Shown: positions 22,403 through 32,078 of the stretch, in pieces
How the letters are laid out: each line of letters opens with the position of its first letter
Numbering within the stretch: position 1 is the first letter of the stretch
Source of the DNA: Hymenobacter coccineus
GTDB taxonomy: Bacteria > Bacteroidota > Bacteroidia > Cytophagales > Hymenobacteraceae
Assembly (NCBI RefSeq): GCF_001816125.1
Contig: NZ_MDZA01000354.1
Coordinates: 1-32,078 of the forward strand
Reading direction: 5' to 3'
Length of the DNA stretch: 32,078 nt
Program-made: the position numbers and the translations under genes
Notes under the pieces: generated by a model
The model's database searches: none
What the model was told of the DNA's origin: nothing
Seen by the model: only the letters and a program-made list of their open reading frames with translations

Positions 22403-23164
22403 ATGATTCGCACTTCCCGTCCCGTTGTTGCACCTACCGCGCTAAACACGCCCGCTGTCCAAACTTATCTAACAGCAGTCGCTGCGTACACCGCCGACCC
22501 AACTCTGCCTCAGCCGAAACAACCGATGAGTTACCGCTCGTCGGATTTAATGGACGCTTTCGATACTTATTTTCACGCTAAATGCTATCTGACGGAGCAA
22601 AAATTTATTGCTTCTTGGGAAATGGATGTGGACCATTTCGAGCCGGCCAATGAAAATCCGGCCCGTGTGTTTGACTGGACTAATTTGTATCCGGCCGCGC
22701 ACAAGGCTAATATGATGCGGCCGCGTCGTTTGCCACCTGGCGGACTGCTTGACCCCTGCACGGACGACGTGGAGAGCGATATTATTTACAATATGGCCCC
22801 ATTTGGCGAGGATCCCGGATTTAAGGCTCGTGATTTAGGAAATCAAAAGGCAGTTAACACGGCAGATTTATTGAGCGATTTGCATAATGGTAAAAGCGGT
22901 AATGCAGATTCCCGCGCTAATACCCGTGAACTGCGCGGCCTCATCAAACGGCAGTACGATAAGGTGATTCACGCATGGGGACATTATAAAGACGCGCTCA
23001 TTGAAGGCGACCCGCAAGACATCGCACAGGCGGAACACAACTTGCGGGTGTTGCTTTCCCGACGAGCTTCGTTTACTATGCTAAGTGCGCTCGCTAGAAT
23101 TTGTTCGCAAAAGGGTGCCCGCGCATCTTTTAGACTGATAATTCTAGTCTTTAAGCACTGGTAA
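22403..23164 (+). CDS. HNH nuclease, Septu PtuB-like
   Basis: A 253-residue protein with an HNH (beta-beta-alpha-metal) nuclease core: D77-H78 in MDVDHFEPAN, N94 in DWTNLYPA, and H100/N103 in AAHKAN. The overall pattern (Cys-Tyr..., DHF.P, DW.NL, LLDPC.DD.E) resembles PtuB and the TIGR02646-type nucleases of Septu and retron systems. The zinc-binding CxxC pairs of many relatives are missing: the first is CYLTE and the second is AAHKAN. It begins eight bases after the ATPase and is probably co-translated. The C-terminus (GARASFRLIILVFKHW) looks unlike the preceding sequence and may reflect a late frameshift. G+C is intermediate between the ATPase and the host. Confidence 0.78.
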   Translation: MIRTSRPVVAPTALNTPAVQTYLTAVAAYTADPTLPQPKQPMSYRSSDLMDAFDTYFHAKCYLTEQKFIASWEMDVDHFEPANENPARVFDWTNLYPAAHKANMMRPRRLPPGGLLDPCTDDVESDIIYNMAPFGEDPGFKARDLGNQKAVNTADLLSDLHNGKSGNADSRANTRELRGLIKRQYDKVIHAWGHYKDALIEGDPQDIAQAEHNLRVLLSRRASFTMLSALARICSQKGARASFRLIILVFKHW

Positions 23165-23282
23165 ATTCAGCTTTATTACGGTTTGGGTACAGCGCACAGC
23201 TACCCTTCCATGGCCTTAACGGTCAGCGGAGAGCATATTAATGGATGAGAGGGCTTTCCCCACCAATTGCGTGGCGGGGGCC

Positions 23283-26065
<2,783 letters not shown>

Positions 26066-26084
26066 GCAGAATATTAGGGGCCCC

Positions 26085-26227
26085 AGGCCGTCATGCCAAG
26101 AAGCCGTTAGGCCGTCATGCTCATCTGGCGTCCGCGCAGCCGAAGCATCTCTCCCGCTGAGTAATTTATTTACTGCTGCGGGAGAGATGCTTCGGCTGCG
26201 CGGACGCCAGATGAGCATGACGGCCTA
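26085..26227. repeat. Perfect 50-bp-arm palindrome with an extra half-unit
   Basis: Bases 26108-26157 are the exact reverse complement of 26178-26227, with a 20-base A/T-rich loop that itself holds AGTAA/TTACT. An additional partial unit, AGGCCGTCATGC, occurs at 26085-26096 and recurs at 26109-26120 as the start of the left arm. The arms contain GTCATGCTCATC and CCGAAGCATCTC, reminiscent of dispersed REP-like palindromes of Bacteroidota. It lies between pyrG and yidC, both plus strand. No coding potential or transposase is present. Confidence 0.9.
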
Positions 26228-26269
26228 TCTATAAACACTTACTGGGGCCCCGCGCCATCGGCGCCGCCG

Positions 26270-26277
26270 TACCTTTG
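26270..26277 (+). promoter_or_regulatory. -7 element of yidC
   Basis: TACCTTTG is a full match to TAnnTTTG, 23 bases before the yidC ATG at 26301. It places the promoter downstream of the long palindrome, so yidC need not be read from pyrG. Confidence 0.6.
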
Positions 26278-26300
26278 CGCATCGTTTCACAGTTACGTTA

Positions 26301-28127
26301 ATGGATAAAAATTCCGCCACCGGCCTATTTCTCATATCGGCCCTGATTCTGGTGTACTTGTTCTTCTTCAGCCCCAAACAGGCCGACGTTGAAAAAGCCA
26401 AAAAGCAAGAAGCCGCCACGGCCGCCGCCCGCACCGCCACCAAGCCCACCCCAGGGGTTCCCGCGGCCATCGCCACCGTACCGGTCGGCGGCATCATCCC
26501 CGACGCGCCCCTCGACTCGGCCGCCGGCCCCGTGCAGGCCGTGACGCTGCAAAACGCCGACCTCACCATCACGCTTTCCTCCCGTGGGGGCCGCGTGACG
26601 GCCGTGCGCCTGAACAAGTACAAGACCTTTTTCGGCAAGCCGCTCAACCTGATTGACGCCCAGAGCGCCCGCCTCGACACGCGCTTCCGCACCGTGGACG
26701 GCAAGACGATTCGCTTCTCGGACCTCAACTTTCAGCCTTCGGCCGTGACTACCACAGGCCCCGCCCAGCGCGTGAGATTCACGGCGTCGGTGGCCGGCGG
26801 CACCATCGTGCAGACCTACAGCCTGCCCGCCGACAGCTACGAACTGGCCTACGACCTGCGCTTCAATGGCCTGGAGCGCACCGTGGCCCAGGAACCGCTC
26901 ACCATCACGTTCCTCGACCGGGTGCGCCAGACCGAACAGGACCGCAAGCAGAACCGCAACCACTCCACCATCAACCACTACTCGGCCGATGGCAGCCACA
27001 CCGCCCTAGCCGAGGCCAGCGACAAGCCCGAGGAAAGCAAGGCCGAGGGCACCGTGAAGTGGGCCGCCCACAAGCACGATTTCTTCGTGGCCGGCCTCAT
27101 CGCCGACGGCCAGCCCTTCAGCGGCGGCACCTTCAATACGGCGGTGCCCGACGAGAACGACTCGACGTTCATCAAAACCATGAGCACCACGCTCACCCTG
27201 CCGGTGGCCGAGGTGGAGCAGGGCCGCGGTAAGTTTCGCTATTTCTTTGGGCCCAACCAGTTCAATTTGCTCAAGGCCGTGACCCCGGGTTTCGACCGCA
27301 ACGTGTACCTGGGCTGGGGCCTGTTCCGGTGGGTGAACCAGTTCATCATCCTGCCGGTGTTCCACTTCCTGGCCCAGTTCATCAGCAACTACGGCATCAT
27401 CATCGCGCTGCTGGTGCTGCTCATCAAGCTGGTTACCTGGCCTCTCACGTACAAAACCTACGAGAGCCAGGCCCGCATGAAGGTGCTGAAGCCGGAGATT
27501 GACGCCATCAAGGAGAAGTTTGGCGACGACGCCACCAAAGTGCAGCAGGAAACGATGAAGATCTACTCCACCTTCGGAGTAAGCCAGCTCAGCGGCTGCG
27601 TGCCCACGCTACTCACGCTGCCCATCCTGTTCGCCATGTTCCAGTTCTTCCCCAACGCCATTGAACTGCGGCAAGAGCAGTTCTTGTGGGCCAAGGACTT
27701 GAGCAGCTACGACGTATTTGCCAAGCTGCCCTTCTTCGTGAAGTGGTACGGCGACCACGTGTCCATGTTCACGCTGATGATGACGGCCTCCACCCTGGTG
27801 ATGACCTGGCAGAGCAACCAGGTAAACACCGCCATGCAGGGCCCCATGAAGTTCTACAGCTACCTGATGCCCATCATCTTCCTGTTCGTGCTGAACAGCT
27901 TCGCCGCGGGCCTCACCTGGTACTACTTCGTGTCGAACGTCATCACCTTCGCCCAGCAAGCCCTCACCAAAACGTTCGTGGACGACACCAAGATTCGCGC
28001 CCAGCTCGAAGCCAACAAGGTAAAGAACAAGGACAAGAAGCCCACCGGCTTCCAGGCCCGCATCGCCGAGGCCATGAAGGCCTCGCAGGAGCGCGAAGCC
28101 CAGGCCAAAAAGCCGGGCAAAGCGTAA
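26301..28127 (+). CDS. yidC: Membrane protein insertase YidC
   Basis: A 608-residue inner-membrane insertase/chaperone that helps Sec-dependent and independent proteins enter the membrane. It begins with a membrane anchor (residues 7-24, LFLISALILVYLFFFSP). A periplasmic beta domain runs to about residue 330. The conserved insertase domain follows from about 343 (FRWVNQFIILPVFHFLAQFISNYGIIIALLVLLIKLVTWPLTYKTYESQARMKVLKPEI) to GLTWYYFVSNVITFAQQ. A lysine-rich cytoplasmic tail (residues 565-608) ends the protein. The size is normal for Bacteroidota YidC. A consensus -7 box precedes the ATG. Confidence 0.96.
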   Translation: MDKNSATGLFLISALILVYLFFFSPKQADVEKAKKQEAATAAARTATKPTPGVPAAIATVPVGGIIPDAPLDSAAGPVQAVTLQNADLTITLSSRGGRVTAVRLNKYKTFFGKPLNLIDAQSARLDTRFRTVDGKTIRFSDLNFQPSAVTTTGPAQRVRFTASVAGGTIVQTYSLPADSYELAYDLRFNGLERTVAQEPLTITFLDRVRQTEQDRKQNRNHSTINHYSADGSHTALAEASDKPEESKAEGTVKWAAHKHDFFVAGLIADGQPFSGGTFNTAVPDENDSTFIKTMSTTLTLPVAEVEQGRGKFRYFFGPNQFNLLKAVTPGFDRNVYLGWGLFRWVNQFIILPVFHFLAQFISNYGIIIALLVLLIKLVTWPLTYKTYESQARMKVLKPEIDAIKEKFGDDATKVQQETMKIYSTFGVSQLSGCVPTLLTLPILFAMFQFFPNAIELRQEQFLWAKDLSSYDVFAKLPFFVKWYGDHVSMFTLMMTASTLVMTWQSNQVNTAMQGPMKFYSYLMPIIFLFVLNSFAAGLTWYYFVSNVITFAQQALTKTFVDDTKIRAQLEANKVKNKDKKPTGFQARIAEAMKASQEREAQAKKPGKA

Positions 28128-28131
28128 CTGT

Positions 28132-28467
28132 CTGAACCGCAGATTAAGTGGATTTAACGGATAAGAACGGATTGTAATTGCCCCTTATCTGTTAGCAAAA
28201 AGGCCACTCGATGAGTGGCCTTTTTTTGTTGGGATTTGGGTGGGTTGGCCCGGGCTGCCGGCTTTTCGCCGGCTGCCCGGTAATCGTTGCAGCTGTTGAA
28301 GCGCTGGATTGTTGAACCAGTCCCCCGGGAGCCCCAAACTGCCCTGCCCCGCCACAACGATTAGCGGGCAGCCGGCGAAAAGCCGGCAGCCCGCACCGCC
28401 CAGGGCCCCTAAATTAGTCCCAAGGAATCCGTTCTTATCCGTTAAATCCACTTAATCTGCGGTTCAG
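28132..28467. repeat. 336-bp element with perfect 42-bp terminal inverted repeats
   Basis: The left arm 28132-28173 (starting CTGAACCGCAGATTAAGTGG) is the exact reverse complement of 28426-28467. Inside, a second inverted pair links about 28250-28288 with 28352-28395, each arm being itself a hairpin built on GCCGGC with TTTTCGCC/GGCGAAAA. The element holds no gene. It begins four bases after the yidC stop and its right end overlaps the stop codon of the convergent lipoprotein gene (28464-28466). It resembles a MITE-like or REPIN-like mobile cassette; no flanking target duplication is evident. Confidence 0.88.
28197..28227 (+). terminator. Rho-independent terminator of yidC
   Basis: AAAAAGGCCACTC (28197-28209) pairs with GAGTGGCCTTTTT (28213-28225) around GAT, with a T-run to 28227. 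It is carried inside the 336-bp element near its left end and should end yidC transcription. Confidence 0.88.
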
Positions 28468-30203
28468 CGCTTCCACACGCCTTCCAACAGCAGCTGGTTC
28501 ATCGGGTTGGCTTTGAGACCGCGCACATTGTTCTGGCTCAGGCGGATCAGCTCGTCGTAGTAGAGGCTGATGACAGGAACCTCAGCCACCACGATGCGGT
28601 CCATTTGCTGGTAGAGGGCCGTGCGCTGGGCCGCGTCCTGGGTGCGGATGGCCTGGTCGTAGAGGCGGTCGTAGGCGGCGCTTTTGAAGTGGGTTTTGTC
28701 GGGGCCCGCGGGGCTGAAGTTGGGGCTGTAGAACAGGGCCAAGTAGTTTTCCGCGTCGGGGTAGTCGCCGAGCCAACTCTTGGCGAAGAAGGCGGCCCGG
28801 CCGTTGTCCACCAATTCCTGCTGGGCCGCCGACTGGTTGATGTCCACCTGCACCTGAATGCCCACGTTGGCCCACTGCTTTTGCAGGTACTCGCCGATTT
28901 CCTTACGCTCGGCCACCGTGCTCAGGCGCAGGCGCAGCGGGCGGCGGGGGCCCCAGCCGGCGGCCCGCAGCAGCGCCCGCGCCCGGGCCGGCTGATAGTC
29001 GTAGCCCGGCACCAGCGCTTGCGAAAACGAGGGCAGCGCCGCTGGCACGAAGCCCGATGTGCCGGCCTGCCCCACATGGTTCAGCATGTAGGCCGTCAGC
29101 TCGGGCTTGTTGAGGGCCCAGGCCAGGGCCTGGCGCACGCGCACGTCGCGCAGGGCGCGGCCCTGCACGGCCTGCTCGCCGGTGAGGTGGGTGCTGTCGA
29201 GCTGAATACCCAGGTACTCGGTGTTCAAGTACGGCACCTTCTGCACCGCAAACTTGCCCCGGAAATCGGCCCGCACGGTGCCGTCGCGGTTCATCACCAA
29301 GTCGCGCGAGCCCTCGCGGATGCCCGACAGAAAATCGAGCTTGCCCTGCATGAAGGTGAGGAATTCCGTCTTGCGGTCGGCAATAAAGCTGATGGCCACC
29401 GCGTCGAGGTAGGGCAGTTGGCGGCCCCGGGCGTCGCGGCGCCAGTAGTGCGTGTTCTTCTTATACAGCAGCACGTTGCCCTCGTCCCAAAGCCGGAACT
29501 GGAAGGGCCCCGTGCCCACCGGGTGCTCGCGGAAATCCTTGCCGTACCTGGCCACGGCCTCGCGGGGCACCACGTAGGTGTAGGGCATGGTGAGGATGCC
29601 CAGGAACGGGATGAACGGCTTTTGGAGGTGAATGCGCAGCGTGGAATCGTTCACGGCCACGAAGCAGGTGTCGCTGGGGTCCCCATCGGCCTGCTCCAGC
29701 ACCTTGCCCCGGAAAATCCAGCCGCCCGGCGAAGCGGTTTTCGCATCCAGCAGCCGCTGGAAGCTGTACACGAAATCGGCCGCCGTAACCGGGCGCCCCG
29801 CTGGTCCAGCAGCAAATTCTACCGGGTGCTTGATTATCCAATTCGGTGGTGGGTCAATGAACATCTTTGGGCGCGCAAAAACTTCACTCCCATGAAACCG
29901 CACGCCCTTGCGCAGCACGAAGGTGTACGTGAGGCCGTCGGGCGACACTTGGTAGCGCCGGGCCAGCGCTGGCACTGGCGTCAGCGTCGAGTCCAGCTCC
30001 ATCAGCCCGTTGTAGAGCTGCGCCACGGCCCACGAGTTGGCCTGGTTGCGGGCAAAGGCGGGGTCGAGCGAGGTGAGGGCCTCGGGCTGGTTGTAGCGGA
30101 ACACCCGGCGCTCGTCGGGGGCCGCCGCGCCGGGGCCCTGGCAGCCCGCCAGGGCCCCGGCCCCGGCCAAAAATACGGCCCAGGGGCCCCAAAAACGCCG
30201 CAT
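28464..30203 (-). CDS. Peptide ABC transporter substrate-binding lipoprotein (SBP_bac_5)
   Basis: A 579-residue exported binding protein of the oligopeptide/dipeptide family (OppA/DppA-like). The signal peptide ends in a lipobox, ALAGC with C21. The mature protein has the family pattern: FRYNQPEALTSLDPAFARN, LTYTFVLRKGVRFHG, VTAADFVYSFQRLLD, HPVGTGPFQFRLWDEGNVLLYKKN and VRQALAWALNKPEL. The ATG at 30203 is used instead of a TTG eleven codons upstream. A perfect -7 box lies at 30234-30241. No permease or ATPase genes are adjacent, so its partners lie elsewhere. The stop overlaps the 336-bp inverted-repeat element. Confidence 0.92.
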   Translation of the reverse strand: MRRFWGPWAVFLAGAGALAGCQGPGAAAPDERRVFRYNQPEALTSLDPAFARNQANSWAVAQLYNGLMELDSTLTPVPALARRYQVSPDGLTYTFVLRKGVRFHGSEVFARPKMFIDPPPNWIIKHPVEFAAGPAGRPVTAADFVYSFQRLLDAKTASPGGWIFRGKVLEQADGDPSDTCFVAVNDSTLRIHLQKPFIPFLGILTMPYTYVVPREAVARYGKDFREHPVGTGPFQFRLWDEGNVLLYKKNTHYWRRDARGRQLPYLDAVAISFIADRKTEFLTFMQGKLDFLSGIREGSRDLVMNRDGTVRADFRGKFAVQKVPYLNTEYLGIQLDSTHLTGEQAVQGRALRDVRVRQALAWALNKPELTAYMLNHVGQAGTSGFVPAALPSFSQALVPGYDYQPARARALLRAAGWGPRRPLRLRLSTVAERKEIGEYLQKQWANVGIQVQVDINQSAAQQELVDNGRAAFFAKSWLGDYPDAENYLALFYSPNFSPAGPDKTHFKSAAYDRLYDQAIRTQDAAQRTALYQQMDRIVVAEVPVISLYYDELIRLSQNNVRGLKANPMNQLLLEGVWKR

Positions 30204-30233
30204 ATGAACAGAAATGAGCTTGGCTTGTTCGGG

Positions 30234-30241
30234 CAAAGGTA
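30234..30241 (-). promoter_or_regulatory. -7 element of the peptide-binding lipoprotein gene
   Basis: On the minus strand this reads TACCTTTG, a full match to TAnnTTTG, 30 bases upstream of the ATG at 30203. Confidence 0.6.
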
Positions 30242-30318
30242 ACGGTACCCCAGCGGGACGGGCTACCTCGCACCGCTTCCCCCTATTCCCACACCCCCAA
30301 TTCCTCCCCGTTAAAACA

Positions 30319-30999
30319 ATGCAGCTTACCTACCTGGGCCATTCGGCCTTCTTAGCCACCATCGGCACCACCAAAGTGCTGTTCGACCCGTTCATTCGCC
30401 CCAACCCGCTGGCCAAAGACATTGACGTAGACGCCATCGAGGCCGACTACATCCTGCTCTCGCACGCCCACGGCGACCACATCGCCGACGCCGAAGAAAT
30501 TGCCAAGCGCACCGGCGCCACCATCCTGGGCATTGCCGAGGTGGCCGGCCACTTCGGCGCCAAGGGCATTGAGGTGATTGGTACCAACCTGGGCGGCAAG
30601 GTGGCGCTGCCCTTCGGCACGGTGCACTGCGTGGCGGCGGCCCACTCCAGTTCGTTCCCCGACGGCTCCTACGGCGGCGTGCCCATGGGCTTCGTCATCA
30701 CCCCCACCGAGGGCCCCACGTTCTACTTCGCCGGCGACACGGCCCTTACCTACGACCTCAAGCTCATCGGCGAGCGCCATAAGCTGGATTTTGCCCTGCT
30801 ACCCATCGGCGACCACTACACCATGGGCCTCACCGACGCGCTGGTGGCGGCCGACTGGGTGGGGGCCCAAAAAATCATCGGCATGCACTACGACACGTTC
30901 CCGCCGCTGGTCATCGACCACGCCGCCGCCCTCGCCGAGGCCACGGCCGCGGGCAAGGCGCTGCACTTGCTAAAAATTGGCGAAACGGTAACCCTGTAG
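30319..30999 (+). CDS. UPF0173 metal-dependent hydrolase (MBL fold)
   Basis: A 226-residue cytosolic metallo-beta-lactamase-fold hydrolase. The metal motif HxHxDH is complete: H49, H51, D53 and H54 in SHAHGDH. Further ligands lie in VAAAHSSS and AGDTALTYD, and a C-terminal GMHYDTFPPL carries the last His. The start MQLTYLGHSAF is the standard UPF0173 N-terminus, so the ATG at 30319 is secure. The substrate is unknown across the family. It is divergent from the peptide-binding lipoprotein and followed by a strong terminator. Confidence 0.93.
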   Translation: MQLTYLGHSAFLATIGTTKVLFDPFIRPNPLAKDIDVDAIEADYILLSHAHGDHIADAEEIAKRTGATILGIAEVAGHFGAKGIEVIGTNLGGKVALPFGTVHCVAAAHSSSFPDGSYGGVPMGFVITPTEGPTFYFAGDTALTYDLKLIGERHKLDFALLPIGDHYTMGLTDALVAADWVGAQKIIGMHYDTFPPLVIDHAAALAEATAAGKALHLLKIGETVTL

Positions 31000-31033
31000 C
31001 CGTCGGGGCCCTGGGGCCCCAAAAACCCTTTGC

Positions 31034-31077
31034 CGGATTCGCCGGGCCCGCCCGGGCTTGGCGAATCCGTTTTTTTT
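31034..31077 (+). terminator. Rho-independent terminator of the UPF0173 gene
   Basis: CGGATTCGCC (31034-31043) pairs with GGCGAATCCG (31060-31069), with additional G/C pairing in the loop (GGGCCCGCCCGGGC), followed by eight Ts. Confidence 0.9.
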
Positions 31078-31120
31078 AGCCTTATTTTGTAGAAGGGGAA
31101 GCCGGGCCGGCCGGGCCGGC

Positions 31121-31153
31121 TTTGCTAGCCTTATTGGCCTATTTCTATCTTTC
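31121..31153 (+). promoter_or_regulatory. Promoter of parA
   Basis: TTTG at 31121-31124 and TATCTTTC at 31146-31153 are separated by 21 bases, matching the Bacteroidota TTTG/TAnnTTTG arrangement with one mismatch. The ParA ATG at 31188 is 34 bases downstream. This is the only place in the window where both boxes are seen at good spacing. Confidence 0.55.
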
Positions 31154-31187
31154 CAGCCCCGGCCGCTTCCGTATTCCGTTACTTCTC

Positions 31188-31997
31188 ATGGGAAAAATTA
31201 TCGCGGTAGCTAACCAGAAAGGCGGCGTGGGCAAAACCACCTCGGCCATCAACCTGGCGGCCTCGCTGGCCGCCCTCGACTACCGGACCTTGCTCGTGGA
31301 CGCCGACCCGCAGGCCAACGCCACCTCGGGCGTAGGCTACGACCCCAAGGACATCCAGCACAGCATCTACGAGTGCATGGTCGACGGCATCAACGCCCGC
31401 GACATCATCCTGCCCACCAACATCTTGCCGCAGCTCGACCTCATGCCCTCCCACATCGACTTGGTGGGCGCCGAGGTGGAGATGATCAACCTGCCCAACC
31501 GCGAGGCCAAGATGAAGGAGGCCCTGCGCCCGCTGGCCGAGGAGTACGACTTCATCATCATCGACTGCTCGCCCTCACTGGGCCTCATCACCGTCAACGC
31601 CCTCACGGCGGCGCACTCGGTCATCATCCCGGTGCAGTGCGAATACTTCGCCCTCGAAGGCCTGGGCAAGCTGCTGAACACCATTAAAATCATCCAAAGC
31701 CGCCTGAACACGGACCTGGAAATCGAGGGCATCCTGCTCACGATGTACGACGTGCGCCTGCGCCTGAGCAACCAAGTGGTGGAGGAAGTGCGCATGCACT
31801 TCCAGCAATTGGCCTTTGATACCATCATCCCGCGCAACGTGAAGCTGAGTGAGGCCCCCAGCTTCGGCATCCCCGCCATCATGCACGACGCCGAAAGCAA
31901 AGGCAGCATCAGCTACCTCAACCTGGCCCGCGAAATCGTGGAAAAGAACAGCGTAGAAGCCCGCCCCGAAGCGGAGGCAGCCGACGAAGCGGCGTAG
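31188..31997 (+). CDS. parA: ParA/Soj family chromosome-partitioning ATPase
   Basis: A 269-residue ATPase of the ParA/MinD family. The deviant Walker A KGGVGKT is at 11-17 with the signature K11, followed by LLVDADPQANAT (D38, D40) and IIIDCSPSLGLITVNAL as Walker B. The C-terminal half (VPVQCEYFALEGLGKLLNTI, TMYDVRLRLSNQVVEEVR, IPRNVKLSEAPSFG) matches chromosomal Soj. It works with ParB and parS to segregate replication origins; parB would be expected next, beyond the window. The ATG at 31188 gives the usual start MGKIIAVANQKGG. A promoter is seen at 31121-31153. Confidence 0.95.
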   Translation: MGKIIAVANQKGGVGKTTSAINLAASLAALDYRTLLVDADPQANATSGVGYDPKDIQHSIYECMVDGINARDIILPTNILPQLDLMPSHIDLVGAEVEMINLPNREAKMKEALRPLAEEYDFIIIDCSPSLGLITVNALTAAHSVIIPVQCEYFALEGLGKLLNTIKIIQSRLNTDLEIEGILLTMYDVRLRLSNQVVEEVRMHFQQLAFDTIIPRNVKLSEAPSFGIPAIMHDAESKGSISYLNLAREIVEKNSVEARPEAEAADEAA

Positions 31998-32047
31998 CTA
32001 AGCACTACTGAGTAGAATAAAATTTCCGGCTCAACGCAATGAGGCCC

Positions 32048-32078
32048 CTCGCCGGTAGTAACTACTACTACCGGCGAG
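32048..32078. repeat. Perfect 13-bp inverted repeat after parA
   Basis: CTCGCCGGTAGTA (32048-32060) is the exact reverse complement of 32066-32078, with a 5-base loop. It is cut by the window end, so a following T-run cannot be checked. It may be a terminator of parA or another intergenic palindrome; it does not resemble the usual parS site. Confidence 0.6.

Noticed and set aside
21085..23164. Retron with PtuAB-type effectors
   Set aside because: No reverse transcriptase gene or msr/msd-like structured RNA is visible within several kilobases of the ATPase and HNH genes.
28605..30242. Long plus-strand open frame opposite the peptide-binding gene
   Set aside because: Antisense shadow of a well-supported SBP_bac_5 gene; its composition (G, H, R, Q, A) is typical of a non-coding frame.
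32048..32078. parS centromere next to parA
   Set aside because: The palindrome CTCGCCGGTAGTA/TACTACCGGCGAG does not resemble the conserved TGTTTCACGTGAAACA-type site; a terminator is simpler.

Overview
The window looks like chromosomal DNA of a high-G+C member of the Bacteroidota, most likely Hymenobacter or a close relative in the Cytophagales. Four signs point there: many genes are preceded by a Bacteroidota-type -7 element (TAnnTTTG or one base off); predicted starts lack strong Shine-Dalgarno sequences; the gene families fit (UPF0173 hydrolase, a SerB-SerA fusion, azoreductase, secreted SnoaL-like proteins); and the palindrome GGGGCCCC and its parts are repeated very often. The assignment is by inspection only.

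Layout. 1-2.5 kb: an MFS exporter and an aldo/keto reductase, divergent. 2.5-2.9 kb: a gene-poor stretch with hairpins and the decayed 3' end of a SnoaL-like gene. 2.9-5.7 kb: a plus-strand group of AraC regulator, NmrA-type NAD(P)-binding protein (frameshifted) and alpha/beta hydrolase, then a small secreted protein. 6.4-9.0 kb: a minus-strand group of AraC regulator, SnoaL-like protein, cupin (frameshifted) and a second SnoaL-like protein. 9.1-13.0 kb: a secreted transglutaminase-like protein, a DUF421 membrane protein with a C-terminal zinc ribbon, an NAD-dependent epimerase and an azoreductase. 13.4-16.5 kb: a SpoIIAA-like protein, a secreted unknown, and one polypeptide joining phosphoserine phosphatase to phosphoglycerate dehydrogenase (steps 3 and 1 of serine synthesis). 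16.6-19.5 kb: a DUF6364/PIN toxin-antitoxin pair, a small unknown and an exported amidase. 19.6-21.0 kb: a PBP4-type D-Ala-D-Ala carboxypeptidase.

21.1-23.2 kb is the clearest accessory island: an AT-rich AAA ATPase gene followed 8 bases later by an HNH nuclease gene. The pair resembles the Septu (PtuA/PtuB) anti-phage system, but the nuclease lacks the usual zinc-binding CxxC pairs. 23.3-32.1 kb returns to housekeeping: a membrane protein, CTP synthase (pyrG), membrane insertase (yidC), an oligopeptide-binding lipoprotein, a UPF0173 metallo-hydrolase and a ParA ATPase.

Two large intergenic inverted-repeat elements stand out: a perfect 50-bp-arm palindrome between pyrG and yidC, and a 336-bp element with perfect 42-bp terminal inverted repeats that fills the gap between yidC and the convergent lipoprotein gene. 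Two genes are broken by an apparent single missing base in a G/C run, which may be real mutation or homopolymer sequencing error. No rRNA, tRNA, CRISPR array, transposase or integrase gene was recognised.
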